Source: Clostridium culturomicium (GTDB taxonomy: Bacteria > Bacillota > Clostridia > Clostridiales > Clostridiaceae). From it: a DNA stretch of 29,105 nt. Made by a program: the position numbers and the translations under genes. This document shows, piece by piece, positions 1 through 6,208 of this stretch. The DNA lies in contig NZ_CCXK01000005.1 of the NCBI RefSeq assembly GCF_000821305.1, forward strand, positions 1 through 29,105. The letters are read 5' to 3'. Below the pieces are notes generated by a model that worked only from the letters and a program-made list of their open reading frames with translations, did not search any database and was not told the origin of the DNA. Positions within the stretch are counted from its first letter, which is position 1, and the number at the start of each line of letters is the position of its first letter.

Positions 1-2
1 TC

Positions 3-227
3 ATGAGTGTTATTACTCTTAAAAAGAAGTTAGAAGCCGTGAGCGAGCGATTAGACAAGCAGAAAGGCTATTGGAAGAGTGTAGAGTATAGCAGAGAGAT
101 ACAGAGTAATCAGCTTTCGAAAGAAATTCAAGAAAAGGTAGATTGTAGTACCAAAGAAATTAATAAAACTGTAAAAGAAGAAGCTGGTAGGATATTATTC
201 ACACCATTAAAAGTAAGGCAGGTGTAA
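3..227 (+). CDS. Small charged coiled-coil protein, unknown function
   Basis: Encodes 74 residues, almost all helix-forming and charged (Lys/Glu rich), with heptad-like spacing over residues 5-60 that suggests a coiled coil. No catalytic motif or membrane segment is visible. The ATG lies two bases from the window edge, so an upstream start or upstream ribosome site cannot be checked. The stop is 3 bp from the next ATG, so the two genes are probably co-transcribed and translationally coupled. Its place ahead of the SSB group suggests an early gene that may act with recombination or replication proteins, but that is inference. Confidence 0.6.
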   Translation: MSVITLKKKLEAVSERLDKQKGYWKSVEYSREIQSNQLSKEIQEKVDCSTKEINKTVKEEAGRILFTPLKVRQV

Positions 228-230
228 GTC

Positions 231-689
231 ATGAATAAACGATTTTCTAAAGAGTGGAATGAGTTAGTAAGTAAATATCAGAAAGCAGATTTGGCAGAGC
301 GTTTAATGATTGAATATTTCAGTGAAGGTAGCTATGTTGTAGTTGCTAAAAAATACAATGTTACATCAACTTGCATCATATCAAACATAAATAAATATAT
401 AGCTGATGTCTATGAAGAAAAGCCTTATATAGTTGATTTGTACAAAGCTAAGGCGCAAGAAAATAAGATGAAAGGCAGCATGGATGAACCAAGATTGAAA
501 AAGTTTGATGTAAGAATGTTCGAAACACTCCCAGTAGAAATGGAATATACAAAGTTCTTAGATGTGGTTGGTAAATATGATACTGATATGCTGACAGGTG
601 AGTATCTAGCAAGACTAGCAAAGAAGAATGGTGTAAAACTTTATAACATTGACTTGTATAGTGGTTCTAAAAAATACATTAAATTTTAG
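231..689 (+). CDS. Hypothetical protein with HTH-like N-terminal half
   Basis: Encodes 152 residues. Residues about 20-57 contain a helix, a short turn with the signature VVVAKKYNVTSTCI, and a second helix. This looks like a homeodomain-like helix-turn-helix of the kind seen in phage DNA-binding proteins. The C-terminal half (residues 90-152) is mixed alpha/beta with no motif I recognise. It lies between the coiled-coil protein and the nucleoid-associated protein, in the same direction and with 3 and 11 bp gaps, so it belongs to the same early transcript. DNA binding is a weak structural inference. Confidence 0.6.
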   Translation: MNKRFSKEWNELVSKYQKADLAERLMIEYFSEGSYVVVAKKYNVTSTCIISNINKYIADVYEEKPYIVDLYKAKAQENKMKGSMDEPRLKKFDVRMFETLPVEMEYTKFLDVVGKYDTDMLTGEYLARLAKKNGVKLYNIDLYSGSKKYIKF

Positions 690-700
690 GAGGAAGAAGT

Positions 701-1726
701 ATGGAGTATATAAATGAGATTAATATAATGGAAGCAACAATCCATGTATTAGATAATAATGCAGACGAACCAATACTAAATGAATATTTATTACAACTTA
801 CTGAAGAAGTATATGAATTTGTGTTTAAACATGTTCAAAGATCTTTAAGAGATGATGAATTAAGGTATGCAGTATTTAACCACGAGAGAAATATTGTTAA
901 GGAAGTTGCTAAAGAATATTTAAGCGGTGAATGTGATTTAGTTAGAGTATCCAAAGAATTAGCAAGACAAATGTTTATTCTTATGAGATCAAAGGGGAAT
1001 ATTCCATCATGTGACTTGTTAACAGTTGGTTTTACAACAGAGCATGGACCATTCATAGGAATATTCAAGATGGATTATATCAAGAATTATATGCACAATG
1101 TAGAGTTTGTAGAGGACAATATAGGAATTAATCTAATACCACAATTTACTGGATTACCATCAAGTAGTGCAAAAATACAAAAGTGTGCATTTATAAGACC
1201 GTTTAACAGTGAAAATAAATATGATTTATTAGTAATAGACAAGCAGAAGAAAAGTAATAAGGATAGCGAGGATTATGGAGCCAATTACTTCATGGATAAC
1301 TACCTTGGATGCAAGATAATAACCAATGATAGAGACAATACGAAGAACTTCTTAAGAGGTACTGAAAATTTCATTCAACGTTTTGTGAGAGAAGATGCTG
1401 AAACGGCTGAAATGATTAGGCGAGAGATAAGAGAAAAGATTACTCATGATGATGAAATTAACCTAGAAGAGGTTGCAAGTCTTATGGGTGAGGGAAAAGA
1501 AGGATATTTACTGCAAATGGCTAAGAGCTGCGATAATGAATTTAAAGTTGACAAGCATTATGTAGATAAAAAGTTGAAAAGGATAAGACTTAAGGTTGAC
1601 AAAGATATAGATATTTATTTAAACCAGGAATCTTATAACGATAGAAGTAAATTTGAAGTTGTAAGAAATGGTGATGGTAGCATTAACATGGTCATAAAAA
1701 ACATTATGAATTATGCTGAAAAGTAG
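701..1726 (+). CDS. Nucleoid-associated protein, YejK/NdpA (37-kDa) family
   Basis: Encodes 341 residues, about the length of the bacterial YejK/NdpA family (E. coli YejK is about 335). The family fold is recognisable from the N-terminal block ending in an LDNNADEP-like segment, the central HGPFIGIFKMDY strand region, and a C-terminal part with the NYFMDNYLGC segment near residue 200. Family members bind the nucleoid, but their exact function is poorly defined. A strong AGGAGG site lies 8 bases before the ATG. It precedes an HNH gene and ssb, so a role on phage or host DNA during infection is plausible. Phage copies of this family are known; confidence is in the family rather than the mechanism. 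Confidence 0.8.
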   Translation: MEYINEINIMEATIHVLDNNADEPILNEYLLQLTEEVYEFVFKHVQRSLRDDELRYAVFNHERNIVKEVAKEYLSGECDLVRVSKELARQMFILMRSKGNIPSCDLLTVGFTTEHGPFIGIFKMDYIKNYMHNVEFVEDNIGINLIPQFTGLPSSSAKIQKCAFIRPFNSENKYDLLVIDKQKKSNKDSEDYGANYFMDNYLGCKIITNDRDNTKNFLRGTENFIQRFVREDAETAEMIRREIREKITHDDEINLEEVASLMGEGKEGYLLQMAKSCDNEFKVDKHYVDKKLKRIRLKVDKDIDIYLNQESYNDRSKFEVVRNGDGSINMVIKNIMNYAEK

Positions 1727-1740
1727 GTAATGAGGTTGTA

Positions 1741-1770
1741 TGAGGACACAGTCATAATTCTGTGTTCTCA
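1741..1770 (+). other. 11-bp hairpin after the nucleoid-associated protein gene
   Basis: TGAGGACACAG (1741-1751) pairs with CTGTGTTCTCA (1760-1770), with one G-U pair and an 8-nt loop. No T-run follows directly (the next bases are TTAAGAGATC), so it is a poor intrinsic terminator. It may instead protect a transcript end or mark the boundary of the inserted HNH gene. Confidence 0.5.
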
Positions 1771-1808
1771 TTAAGAGATCTTATTTTAAATTATACTGGA
1801 GCTAATGT

Positions 1809-2483
1809 ATGAGAACTAAAGTATGTAAGATGTGTGGTAAAGAGTTGTCAATTGAAAGTTTCAACATAAGAAAAGGGTATAAGGATGGTTATAATACAAA
1901 ATGCAAGAAATGCGAAGTTAGATATAACCAAGAATATTATAAAAAACATAAAGCTGAATTAGATGAAAAACATAAAAAATATCGTGAAAATAATAAGGAA
2001 TATTTAAGTAATCTAAGGAAGCAGTATTATAAAAGCAATAAAGAAAAGGAATTAGTACAGGCTAAGATGTGGAGAAATAAAAATAAAGACAAAATAAGAA
2101 ATTCATCTAAAAGGTGGTATGAATGTAATAAAGGCAAAGTATTAGTTAAAAATCAACGCAGGAGAACTAAACTTAGTGAGCTACCAGCTACAATTACTAA
2201 CGAACAGTGGATACAAATTAAAAATGATTTTAAAAACAAATGTGCATATTGTGGAAGAAAATTGCCTTTGCATATGGAGCATTTTATACCATTAAGCAAA
2301 GGTGGAGAAATGACAGTCAACAATATTATACCTTCTTGTAAAAGTTGTAATTGCAGCAAAGGTACTAAGTTATTTCATGAATGGTACAAAGAATATGAAC
2401 ATTATGATGTGACAAGAGAAAAACATATATATAAATACTTAAGATATGTGAATAGTGGGATACAACAATTAAAAATTATATAG
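1809..2483 (+). CDS. HNH endonuclease, probably free-standing homing type
   Basis: Encodes 224 residues. An N-terminal zinc ribbon (Cys6, Cys9, Cys32, Cys35) is followed by a long Lys/Tyr-rich helical linker (residues 38-115). A C-terminal HNH domain follows, with Cys145-x2-Cys148, the MEHFIPLSKGG motif holding the catalytic His158, Asn172, and Cys177-x2-Cys180. The zinc-ribbon plus HNH layout is common in solitary phage endonucleases. It sits alone between the nucleoid-associated protein gene and ssb, separated by an 82-bp gap upstream and 56 bp downstream. This fits an inserted selfish gene better than a packaging HNH, since the packaging genes are 8 kb away. The ribosome site (CTGGAG) is modest. 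Confidence 0.85.
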   Translation: MRTKVCKMCGKELSIESFNIRKGYKDGYNTKCKKCEVRYNQEYYKKHKAELDEKHKKYRENNKEYLSNLRKQYYKSNKEKELVQAKMWRNKNKDKIRNSSKRWYECNKGKVLVKNQRRRTKLSELPATITNEQWIQIKNDFKNKCAYCGRKLPLHMEHFIPLSKGGEMTVNNIIPSCKSCNCSKGTKLFHEWYKEYEHYDVTREKHIYKYLRYVNSGIQQLKII

Positions 2484-2539
2484 TTATAAGATTCTATTAT
2501 CATATGAAAATCAAATAAGAATGAAAGAAGGTAGTATTT

Positions 2540-2971
2540 ATGAATTTAGTAGTCTTAAAAGGAAGATTAACAGCTGATCCAGAGCTTAAGTTTACAGCAG
2601 GAAAAGGAACTGCAGTAACAAGTTTTAAATTAGCAGTAGATAAAGGATTTGGAGATAACAAGAAAACTGCATTTATTCCAATAGTAGTTTGGGGAAAGAG
2701 TGCAGAAGCAGTAGCTAATTATACTCGCAAAGGTAGCTTAATTCTAGTTAGAGGAAGCATTGAAACTAGAAACTATGAAGGTAAGAACGGAAAAGTTTAT
2801 GTAACGGAAGTAGTTGCAGATATGTTTGAAGGAGTAGAGTTCCTGGATAGTAAGAACAATAGCAGCAACAATAGCGAAGGTGGATATCAGCAGCAAGGAA
2901 TACCTTCCGATTATTTCGGCAATGGAGATATGACTCCAATAGATGATGGGGAAGACATGCCTTTTAATTAA
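2540..2971 (+). CDS. ssb: Single-stranded DNA-binding protein
   Basis: Encodes 143 residues. The OB-fold domain (residues 1-105) opens with the typical MNLVVLKGRLTADPELK and contains VVWGKSAE and LVRGSIETRNYEG, as in bacterial SSB. A short disordered Ser/Asn/Gln-rich linker leads to the acidic tip DDGEDMPFN. The tip recruits partner proteins in SSBs; here an extra Asn follows the usual terminal Phe, which is slightly unusual. It coats single-stranded DNA during phage replication and recombination. The 232-bp region after it contains a structured RNA. Confidence 0.96.
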   Translation: MNLVVLKGRLTADPELKFTAGKGTAVTSFKLAVDKGFGDNKKTAFIPIVVWGKSAEAVANYTRKGSLILVRGSIETRNYEGKNGKVYVTEVVADMFEGVEFLDSKNNSSNNSEGGYQQQGIPSDYFGNGDMTPIDDGEDMPFN

Positions 2972-3038
2972 GGAGTTAGATATTCTCCGTAATCAAAAAT
3001 ATCATTAGTGGATTAACTTATAAATTTAATTGGATTTC

Positions 3039-3183
3039 GGCTCTTTAACACAGCAGAGGGATGTATTAACTACTAAATATTTTAGAAAAGGATGTGAGGT
3101 AGTTAATCATGCAATGTATATTAGCAAGTCACCCCCTGACTGATAAATATAAATTGTCGCTCCCTCTGTTGTCCTAAGGAGCC
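3039..3183 (+). ncRNA. Structured RNA or leader (three-way junction) upstream of the MazG-like gene
   Basis: The sequence closes on itself. Positions 3039-3046 pair with 3176-3183 (8 bp, one G-U), and after a 3x3 internal loop 3050-3061 pair with 3161-3172 (12 bp, one G-U). Inside are two further hairpins. P2 is ATTAACTAC 3065-3073 with GTAGTTAAT 3099-3107, 9 perfect bp. P3 is 3112-3122 with 3146-3156 (one mismatch), capped by AGTCA/TGACT around a CCCCC loop at 3132-3136. The closing stem also contains GCTCTTTAACA (3040-3050), which matches the rrn boxA core. A 22-codon reading frame (ATG 3109, stop 3175-3177) with a GAGGT site overlaps P3 and P1 and may be a leader peptide. The start codon of the next gene is 20 bp downstream. 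I do not recognise an established RNA family. The pairing is seen in the sequence; the function is unknown. Confidence 0.65.
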
Positions 3184-3203
3184 GGTCCAGAAAGGAGAAA
3201 AGA

Positions 3204-3470
3204 TTGAATAGAGAAGAGAGAATTGAGTTATATAGAAAAGCTATAGGAAACTATGGAGAAGCAGCACAACAAATTGTTGCTATGGAGGAATGCAGCGAAC
3301 TGATACAAGCTATATCTAAAAAGCTGAGAGGTAGAGAAACGAACCTAGAGGAAGAGATAGCAGATGTTGAGATAATGTTAGAGCAGCTTAAGTTAATGAG
3401 TAATGAATCGTTGATTGAGGAGATTAAAGAGAGTAAGCTGCAGAGATTAGAGAAGAGATTAAATGAGTAA
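3204..3470 (+). CDS. MazG-like nucleotide pyrophosphohydrolase
   Basis: Encodes 88 residues, the size of small phage all-alpha NTP pyrophosphatases. The metal-binding pattern is visible: Glu28-Glu29-x2-Glu32 in the EECSELIQA helix, then Glu51-x2-Asp54 in EEEIADVEI. These enzymes hydrolyse (d)NTPs to monophosphates, and in phages they are thought to adjust nucleotide or alarmone pools. The start is TTG, chosen because AAAGGAG ends 6 bases before it and no ATG lies nearby. Translation may be tuned by the structured RNA that ends at 3183. Confidence 0.85.
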   Translation: MNREERIELYRKAIGNYGEAAQQIVAMEECSELIQAISKKLRGRETNLEEEIADVEIMLEQLKLMSNESLIEEIKESKLQRLEKRLNE

Positions 3471-3505
3471 TCTGATTAAATTATGAGGTAGAAGGAGGAG
3501 TATTA

Positions 3506-3889
3506 ATGGCTATTAATATGATGTGTATGAATGATAAATGTAAATACTATTGGGAAGATAGTTGTGTTAGAAACTTAAATGAAGAACGTATTGAGATTAA
3601 TGAACATGGGAAATGTGAAACATTTGAAGAAGGTATATGTGACTGGTATGAAATTAAAATTCATGAATTAAAGATACTTCCAGAGTTTTTCACAGCAGTA
3701 TTAGAAGGTAAAAAACCATTTGAACTTAGAAAGAATGATAGGAATTACAAGGTAGGAGATACACTTAAATTATATGAATTTGATGGGGGGAAGTATACAG
3801 GTAAGTATACTCTAAAGAATATAACGTATGTATTAAATGGTGGACAGTATGGGTTAGATAAAGATTATGTGATCTTAGGAATTAAGTAA
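3506..3889 (+). CDS. Cys-rich N-terminal module fused to DUF3850 (ASCH/PUA-like) domain
   Basis: Encodes 127 residues in two parts. Residues 1-50 carry six cysteines (Cys7, 12, 20, 37, 45 and neighbours) in a CMNDKCKYYWEDSC style seen in small clostridial phage proteins, probably metal binding. Residues 52-127 show the DUF3850 signature HELKILPEFF, GKKPFELRKNDR and KVGDTLKLYEFD. DUF3850 belongs to the PUA/ASCH-like RNA-binding superfamily, whose substrate is unknown. The AAGGAGGAG site is 6 bases before the ATG. The fusion of two modules that are more often separate is the notable point. Confidence 0.8.
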   Translation: MAINMMCMNDKCKYYWEDSCVRNLNEERIEINEHGKCETFEEGICDWYEIKIHELKILPEFFTAVLEGKKPFELRKNDRNYKVGDTLKLYEFDGGKYTGKYTLKNITYVLNGGQYGLDKDYVILGIK

Positions 3890-3927
3890 TTCTTAATTTG
3901 TAGATATTGAGAATTAAATAGAGAATT

Positions 3928-3942
3928 TGTTCTTTGAAAATT
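3928..3942 (+). promoter_or_regulatory. boxA-like antitermination sequence
   Basis: TGTTCTTTGAAAATT closely matches the Bacillus/Clostridium rrn boxA (TGTTCTTTGAAAACT), the binding site for NusB-S10 in processive antitermination. It lies in the leader of a small membrane-protein gene that is followed by a strong terminator (4299-4337). Function is inferred from the match alone. Confidence 0.4.
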
Positions 3943-3955
3943 GAATAGTATGGTA

Positions 3956-3986
3956 TTTACAAATTATTATATAATTAACTTATAAT
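3956..3986 (+). promoter_or_regulatory. Candidate promoter for the small membrane protein gene
   Basis: TTTACA (3956-3961) and TATAAT (3981-3986) are separated by 19 bp, slightly wide for a sigma-A promoter. A second TATAAT-like box lies at 3970-3975. The surrounding sequence is very AT-rich, so chance matches are easy. The same TTTACA -35 occurs in the candidate promoters at 9904 and 27078. Confidence 0.35.
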
Positions 3987-4034
3987 AATGTTAAAGTGTT
4001 AAAATGTATATATAAAGAATAAGGGGGGAAGTTT

Positions 4035-4238
4035 ATGAATAAAATTTATAAAAATCTTATAAAATCATTTTTACTTGGAATAGTAATTCTTTATGGATTT
4101 ATATTTGTGTTTTATGAGATATTTAGATTTAGTGGGGATGATGCATCAATAGCAGTAATAGGATTAGCTATTATTTCAACAATAATTTACAGTACATATA
4201 TTATAATTGATTCAATAAAAGAATATTGTGGAAAATAA
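4035..4238 (+). CDS. Small two-helix membrane protein
   Basis: Encodes 67 residues with two hydrophobic segments, about residues 11-30 and 38-57, joined by a short acidic loop (RFSGDDAS). It has a basic N-terminus and a CGK tail. A strong AAGGGGGGAAG site precedes the ATG. The gene stands alone as a unit: a candidate promoter and boxA-like sequence are upstream, and an intrinsic terminator is downstream. Small phage membrane proteins of this kind may act in superinfection exclusion or membrane stress, but nothing here proves a function. Confidence 0.7.
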   Translation: MNKIYKNLIKSFLLGIVILYGFIFVFYEIFRFSGDDASIAVIGLAIISTIIYSTYIIIDSIKEYCGK

Positions 4239-4298
4239 AGTATCAACAATCAATTTTTAATATATTACGAAAGCAAAATTAAATATTAATTTAATCAT

Positions 4299-4337
4299 AA
4301 TACCGTACTATTCAAAACTGAATATACGGTATTTTTT
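4299..4337 (+). terminator. Intrinsic terminator after the membrane protein gene
   Basis: AATACCGTA (4299-4307) pairs perfectly with TACGGTATT (4325-4333). After a bulged C there are 5 more pairs (TATTC/GAATA) and a 6-nt loop, and a run of six T follows (4332-4337). The 5' arm can also pair with GAATAGTATGGTATT at 3943-3957 (15 bp, one G-U), so an alternative fold is possible. Confidence 0.8.
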
Positions 4338-4339
4338 AT

Positions 4340-4355
4340 TTCGCAATTCAAAGAA
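4340..4355 (+). repeat. Linker repeat copy 1 (TTCGCAATTCAAAGAA)
   Basis: First copy of a 16-bp intergenic repeat (consensus TTCGCAATTCAAATAA). This copy follows the terminator T-run directly rather than a stop codon. Confidence 0.6.
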
Positions 4356-4385
4356 ATTACGCAATAAAATTAAGGAGGAGTTTTA

Positions 4386-4637
4386 ATGTTATCAGGTAGA
4401 GAAATGCAAAAACTAAAAAAATACTCGTTTGGTAAATCAGACTTATTATTAAAAATTGGTGAAGATATTAAAGGTCAATTCTATATAAGACCAATCAGAT
4501 GGAGTGGTTCATATAAGGGTGATAAGTTAAAAGAAGGCGAATGTTTAGCAAGATTTGATACGAGAGAAGATGCAGAAGATGCTTTAATAAATATTTGTGG
4601 GTACTCTAAAAAATATGTAGCCAGTCTTTCTTCGTAA
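4386..4637 (+). CDS. Hypothetical early protein
   Basis: Encodes 83 residues, basic overall, with a predicted alpha/beta pattern and a C-terminal helix starting FDTREDAEDALINI. That helix resembles the small substrate-handling helices of many phage accessory proteins but defines no family I recognise. The AAGGAGGAG site is well placed. The last codons (TCT TCG TAA TTC) run into the second copy of the linker repeat, so the stop codon itself lies inside the repeat. Confidence 0.65.
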   Translation: MLSGREMQKLKKYSFGKSDLLLKIGEDIKGQFYIRPIRWSGSYKGDKLKEGECLARFDTREDAEDALINICGYSKKYVASLSS

Positions 4638-4642
4638 TTCAA
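4631..4642 (+). repeat. Linker repeat copy 2 (TTCGTAATTCAA)
   Basis: This copy spans the stop codon of the upstream gene: TTCG-TAA-TTCAA. It shares 11 of its 12 bases with the consensus. Confidence 0.5.
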
Positions 4643-4664
4643 CTATTAAGTGAAGGAGGACAAG

Positions 4665-4877
4665 ATGATTAAGGTTACTGATGTTATTAAATATAGTTCA
4701 CAAGGTAGATTAAAATGGGGTGTAGTTACATGTGTTCTAACTATAAATGAGAGTGGTAATACAGAATGTATAGGAAAACATTTATATTGGGTTCAACCAC
4801 TTGAAGGTGAAAAATTAAAAGAAGATATACTTGAAGATGATGTCAAAGAATTATATACGATTAAAAATATTCATTAA
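4665..4877 (+). CDS. Hypothetical early protein
   Basis: Encodes 70 residues starting MIKVTDVIKYSS. I chose ATG 4665 rather than the GTG at 4650, because that GTG precedes and reads through the ribosome site GAAGGAGGA (4652-4660), which cannot then serve it. The protein looks like a small beta-rich fold with an acidic end and has no recognised domain. It lies 27 bp after the previous gene. Confidence 0.65.
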   Translation: MIKVTDVIKYSSQGRLKWGVVTCVLTINESGNTECIGKHLYWVQPLEGEKLKEDILEDDVKELYTIKNIH

Positions 4878-4909
4878 TCAAATAAAACAAGAATTTAGGA
4901 GGTAAGTAA

Positions 4910-5209
4910 ATGAGAGTAGATTTAGGTAAATATATTATTCAAACAGATGAAGTTCAGTTTGTAGTTAAGGAAAAGAAAGTAGTTCAACCTGGAAAGCTCA
5001 CAAAGGAAGAAAATGTCGGTAAAGAAATAGAAAAGGATATTGCATACTGTTCTAGTTTTGAAAATGCTTTGAAATTCCTTTCCAAAAGAGCTTTTATCGA
5101 CAATGAGGATATAAGAGACGTTGTGAAGGAAACGAAGGTTCTACAAAGCAAAATAGAAGGTTTAACACAGTTGTTTGAGTTAGAAGGAGGTATGGAGAAT
5201 GAAAATTAG
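4910..5209 (+). CDS. Hypothetical early phage protein
   Basis: Encodes 99 residues. It begins with a short beta segment (MRVDLGKYIIQTDE), continues with a Lys/Glu-rich linker, and ends in two helices (ENALKFLSKRAF and IRDVVKETKVLQSKI). Similar short proteins are common in Firmicutes phages, but I cannot assign a function. TAGGAGGT lies 8 bases before the ATG. Its 3' end overlaps the next gene by 11 bp in another frame, which implies translational coupling. Confidence 0.65.
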   Translation: MRVDLGKYIIQTDEVQFVVKEKKVVQPGKLTKEENVGKEIEKDIAYCSSFENALKFLSKRAFIDNEDIRDVVKETKVLQSKIEGLTQLFELEGGMENEN

Positions 5210-5495
5210 GAAAAGTAGATTTAAATATCTAATGAAGCACTATCATAACCATAAGCTGTATTCTATAGGGAAAGATAGCTATTTGGCAATCAGACCATTT
5301 AAATATATTTTAAGAAATCTAGTTGAAGTGTTGAAATATACAGTGGTACTTCCTTACGGTTTGATTTGTTGTATAGCAAACTTTATAACAGAAATTCCAT
5401 ATTGGGTTAAAGAATTTTGGAGAGATTTAAAAGAATGTTGTCCAATAGCTTATATAAAAGTTGTAGATGATGAAGAGATTCAGGTAATAGAGTAG
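5199..5495 (+). CDS. Small membrane-associated protein
   Basis: Encodes 98 residues. The N-terminal third is very basic. A hydrophobic stretch at about residues 45-67 (YTVVLPYGLICCIANF) could span or dip into the membrane and is followed by an aromatic segment with three Trp/Phe clusters and an acidic tail. The start overlaps the end of the upstream gene, and a good AGAAGGAGG lies about 10 bases upstream. Function unknown. Confidence 0.6.
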   Translation: MKIRKSRFKYLMKHYHNHKLYSIGKDSYLAIRPFKYILRNLVEVLKYTVVLPYGLICCIANFITEIPYWVKEFWRDLKECCPIAYIKVVDDEEIQVIE

Positions 5496-5509
5496 TTCAT
5501 AATCCAAAT
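5496..5509 (+). repeat. Linker repeat copy 3 (TTCATAATCCAAAT)
   Basis: Starts at the first base after the stop codon of the upstream gene. It differs from the consensus at three positions. Confidence 0.45.
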
Positions 5510-5529
5510 AGAAAGTGAGGTTAATATTT

Positions 5530-5688
5530 ATGGAGTTCAATTTTATTACAGAATGTACAAGTTGCAACCAAAGAAAACCATGCAATGAGGAAATTGTAGA
5601 GATAGATGGTGAACAAAGGCTCATAAACTTTTGCAAAGAGTGTTATGAAGAAATAGAAGAAATAGAAAAGGATTTTGAAAGTATTTAA
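5530..5688 (+). CDS. 52-residue zinc-ribbon-like protein
   Basis: A short reading frame of 52 residues with two cysteine pairs, Cys9-x2-Cys12 and Cys35-x2-Cys38 (FCKEC), plus Cys18. It ends in a very acidic helix. The spacing fits a small zinc ribbon. A GTGAGG site sits before the ATG. Partners and role are unknown. It is the first of five consecutive or nearly consecutive tiny proteins, most of them Cys-rich. Confidence 0.6.
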   Translation: MEFNFITECTSCNQRKPCNEEIVEIDGEQRLINFCKECYEEIEEIEKDFESI

Positions 5689-5726
5689 TTTGTAGAGAGT
5701 GTGAAATAAGGAGAGTGAAGTAATTT

Positions 5727-5900
5727 ATGATATTGGGTTGTAAAATAGGCTGTTTATGTTCTGATATCAACAAAGATTATTGTTGTAGAGAATGTGACAA
5801 TCATAGAAACTGTGAAAGCAAATGTGACTTTTTAAACTATATATACAGCAGGGAGGGAATACTTAAGACCTGCGACGATTCATATATAGTTAATGAATAG
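5727..5900 (+). CDS. 57-residue cysteine-rich protein
   Basis: Encodes 57 residues with nine cysteines (5, 9, 11, 19, 20, 23, 29, 33, 49) and one His, enough to bind two metal ions. The central stretch CCRECDNHRNCESKC is typical of small clostridial phage Cys-rich proteins. The upstream site AAGGAGAG is about 12 bases from the ATG. No enzymatic motif is visible. Confidence 0.6.
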   Translation: MILGCKIGCLCSDINKDYCCRECDNHRNCESKCDFLNYIYSREGILKTCDDSYIVNE

Positions 5901-5926
5901 TCTGTGGATATTGCGAAGGATATAAT

Positions 5927-6163
5927 ATGGAATTTGATAAGTTTCTTGATAAAGTTTTAGAGAATGTAATGTCGCAAGATGGCATGGAAAAAGTAAAAAA
6001 ATATATAAAAGAAGATATGAATTTATGCGGTTTTAACTATGATACTACTAAGGTAGAATGTCAAGTATTTGATGAAAGTGATAACTATGAACCAAGAGTT
6101 GAAGTGTCAAGCGAAGGATATAGTGATGGTGAAGTAATATTTATAGATTATCATTTAGACTAG
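5927..6163 (+). CDS. Acidic hypothetical protein
   Basis: Encodes 78 residues with strong net negative charge. The N-terminal half is helical (LDKVLENVMSQDGMEKVKKYI). The C-terminal half is beta-rich and ends in VIFIDYHLD. Small acidic early proteins include DNA mimics and inhibitors, but nothing here proves such a role. The ribosome site is GAAGGA. The stop is followed immediately by a linker repeat copy. Confidence 0.6.
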   Translation: MEFDKFLDKVLENVMSQDGMEKVKKYIKEDMNLCGFNYDTTKVECQVFDESDNYEPRVEVSSEGYSDGEVIFIDYHLD

Positions 6164-6179
6164 TTCGCAATTCAAATAA
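6164..6179 (+). repeat. Linker repeat copy 4 (TTCGCAATTCAAATAA)
   Basis: This copy matches the consensus at every position and begins at the first base after the upstream stop codon. Confidence 0.65.
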
Positions 6180-6208
6180 TTTATGAATACGTTAAGGAGG
6201 ATTAAGAC

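Noticed and set aside
3124..3160. Possible hammerhead-ribozyme core in the structured RNA
   Set aside because: CTGACTGATAAA resembles part of the core, but the required CUGANGA and GAAA arrangement is not present.
4650..4664. GTG start for the gene at 4665, and similar longer starts at 10406, 11850, 15750, 17983, 19010, 19649 and 24850
   Set aside because: In most cases the longer start lies within or upstream of the ribosome site that serves the later start, or has no site of its own.
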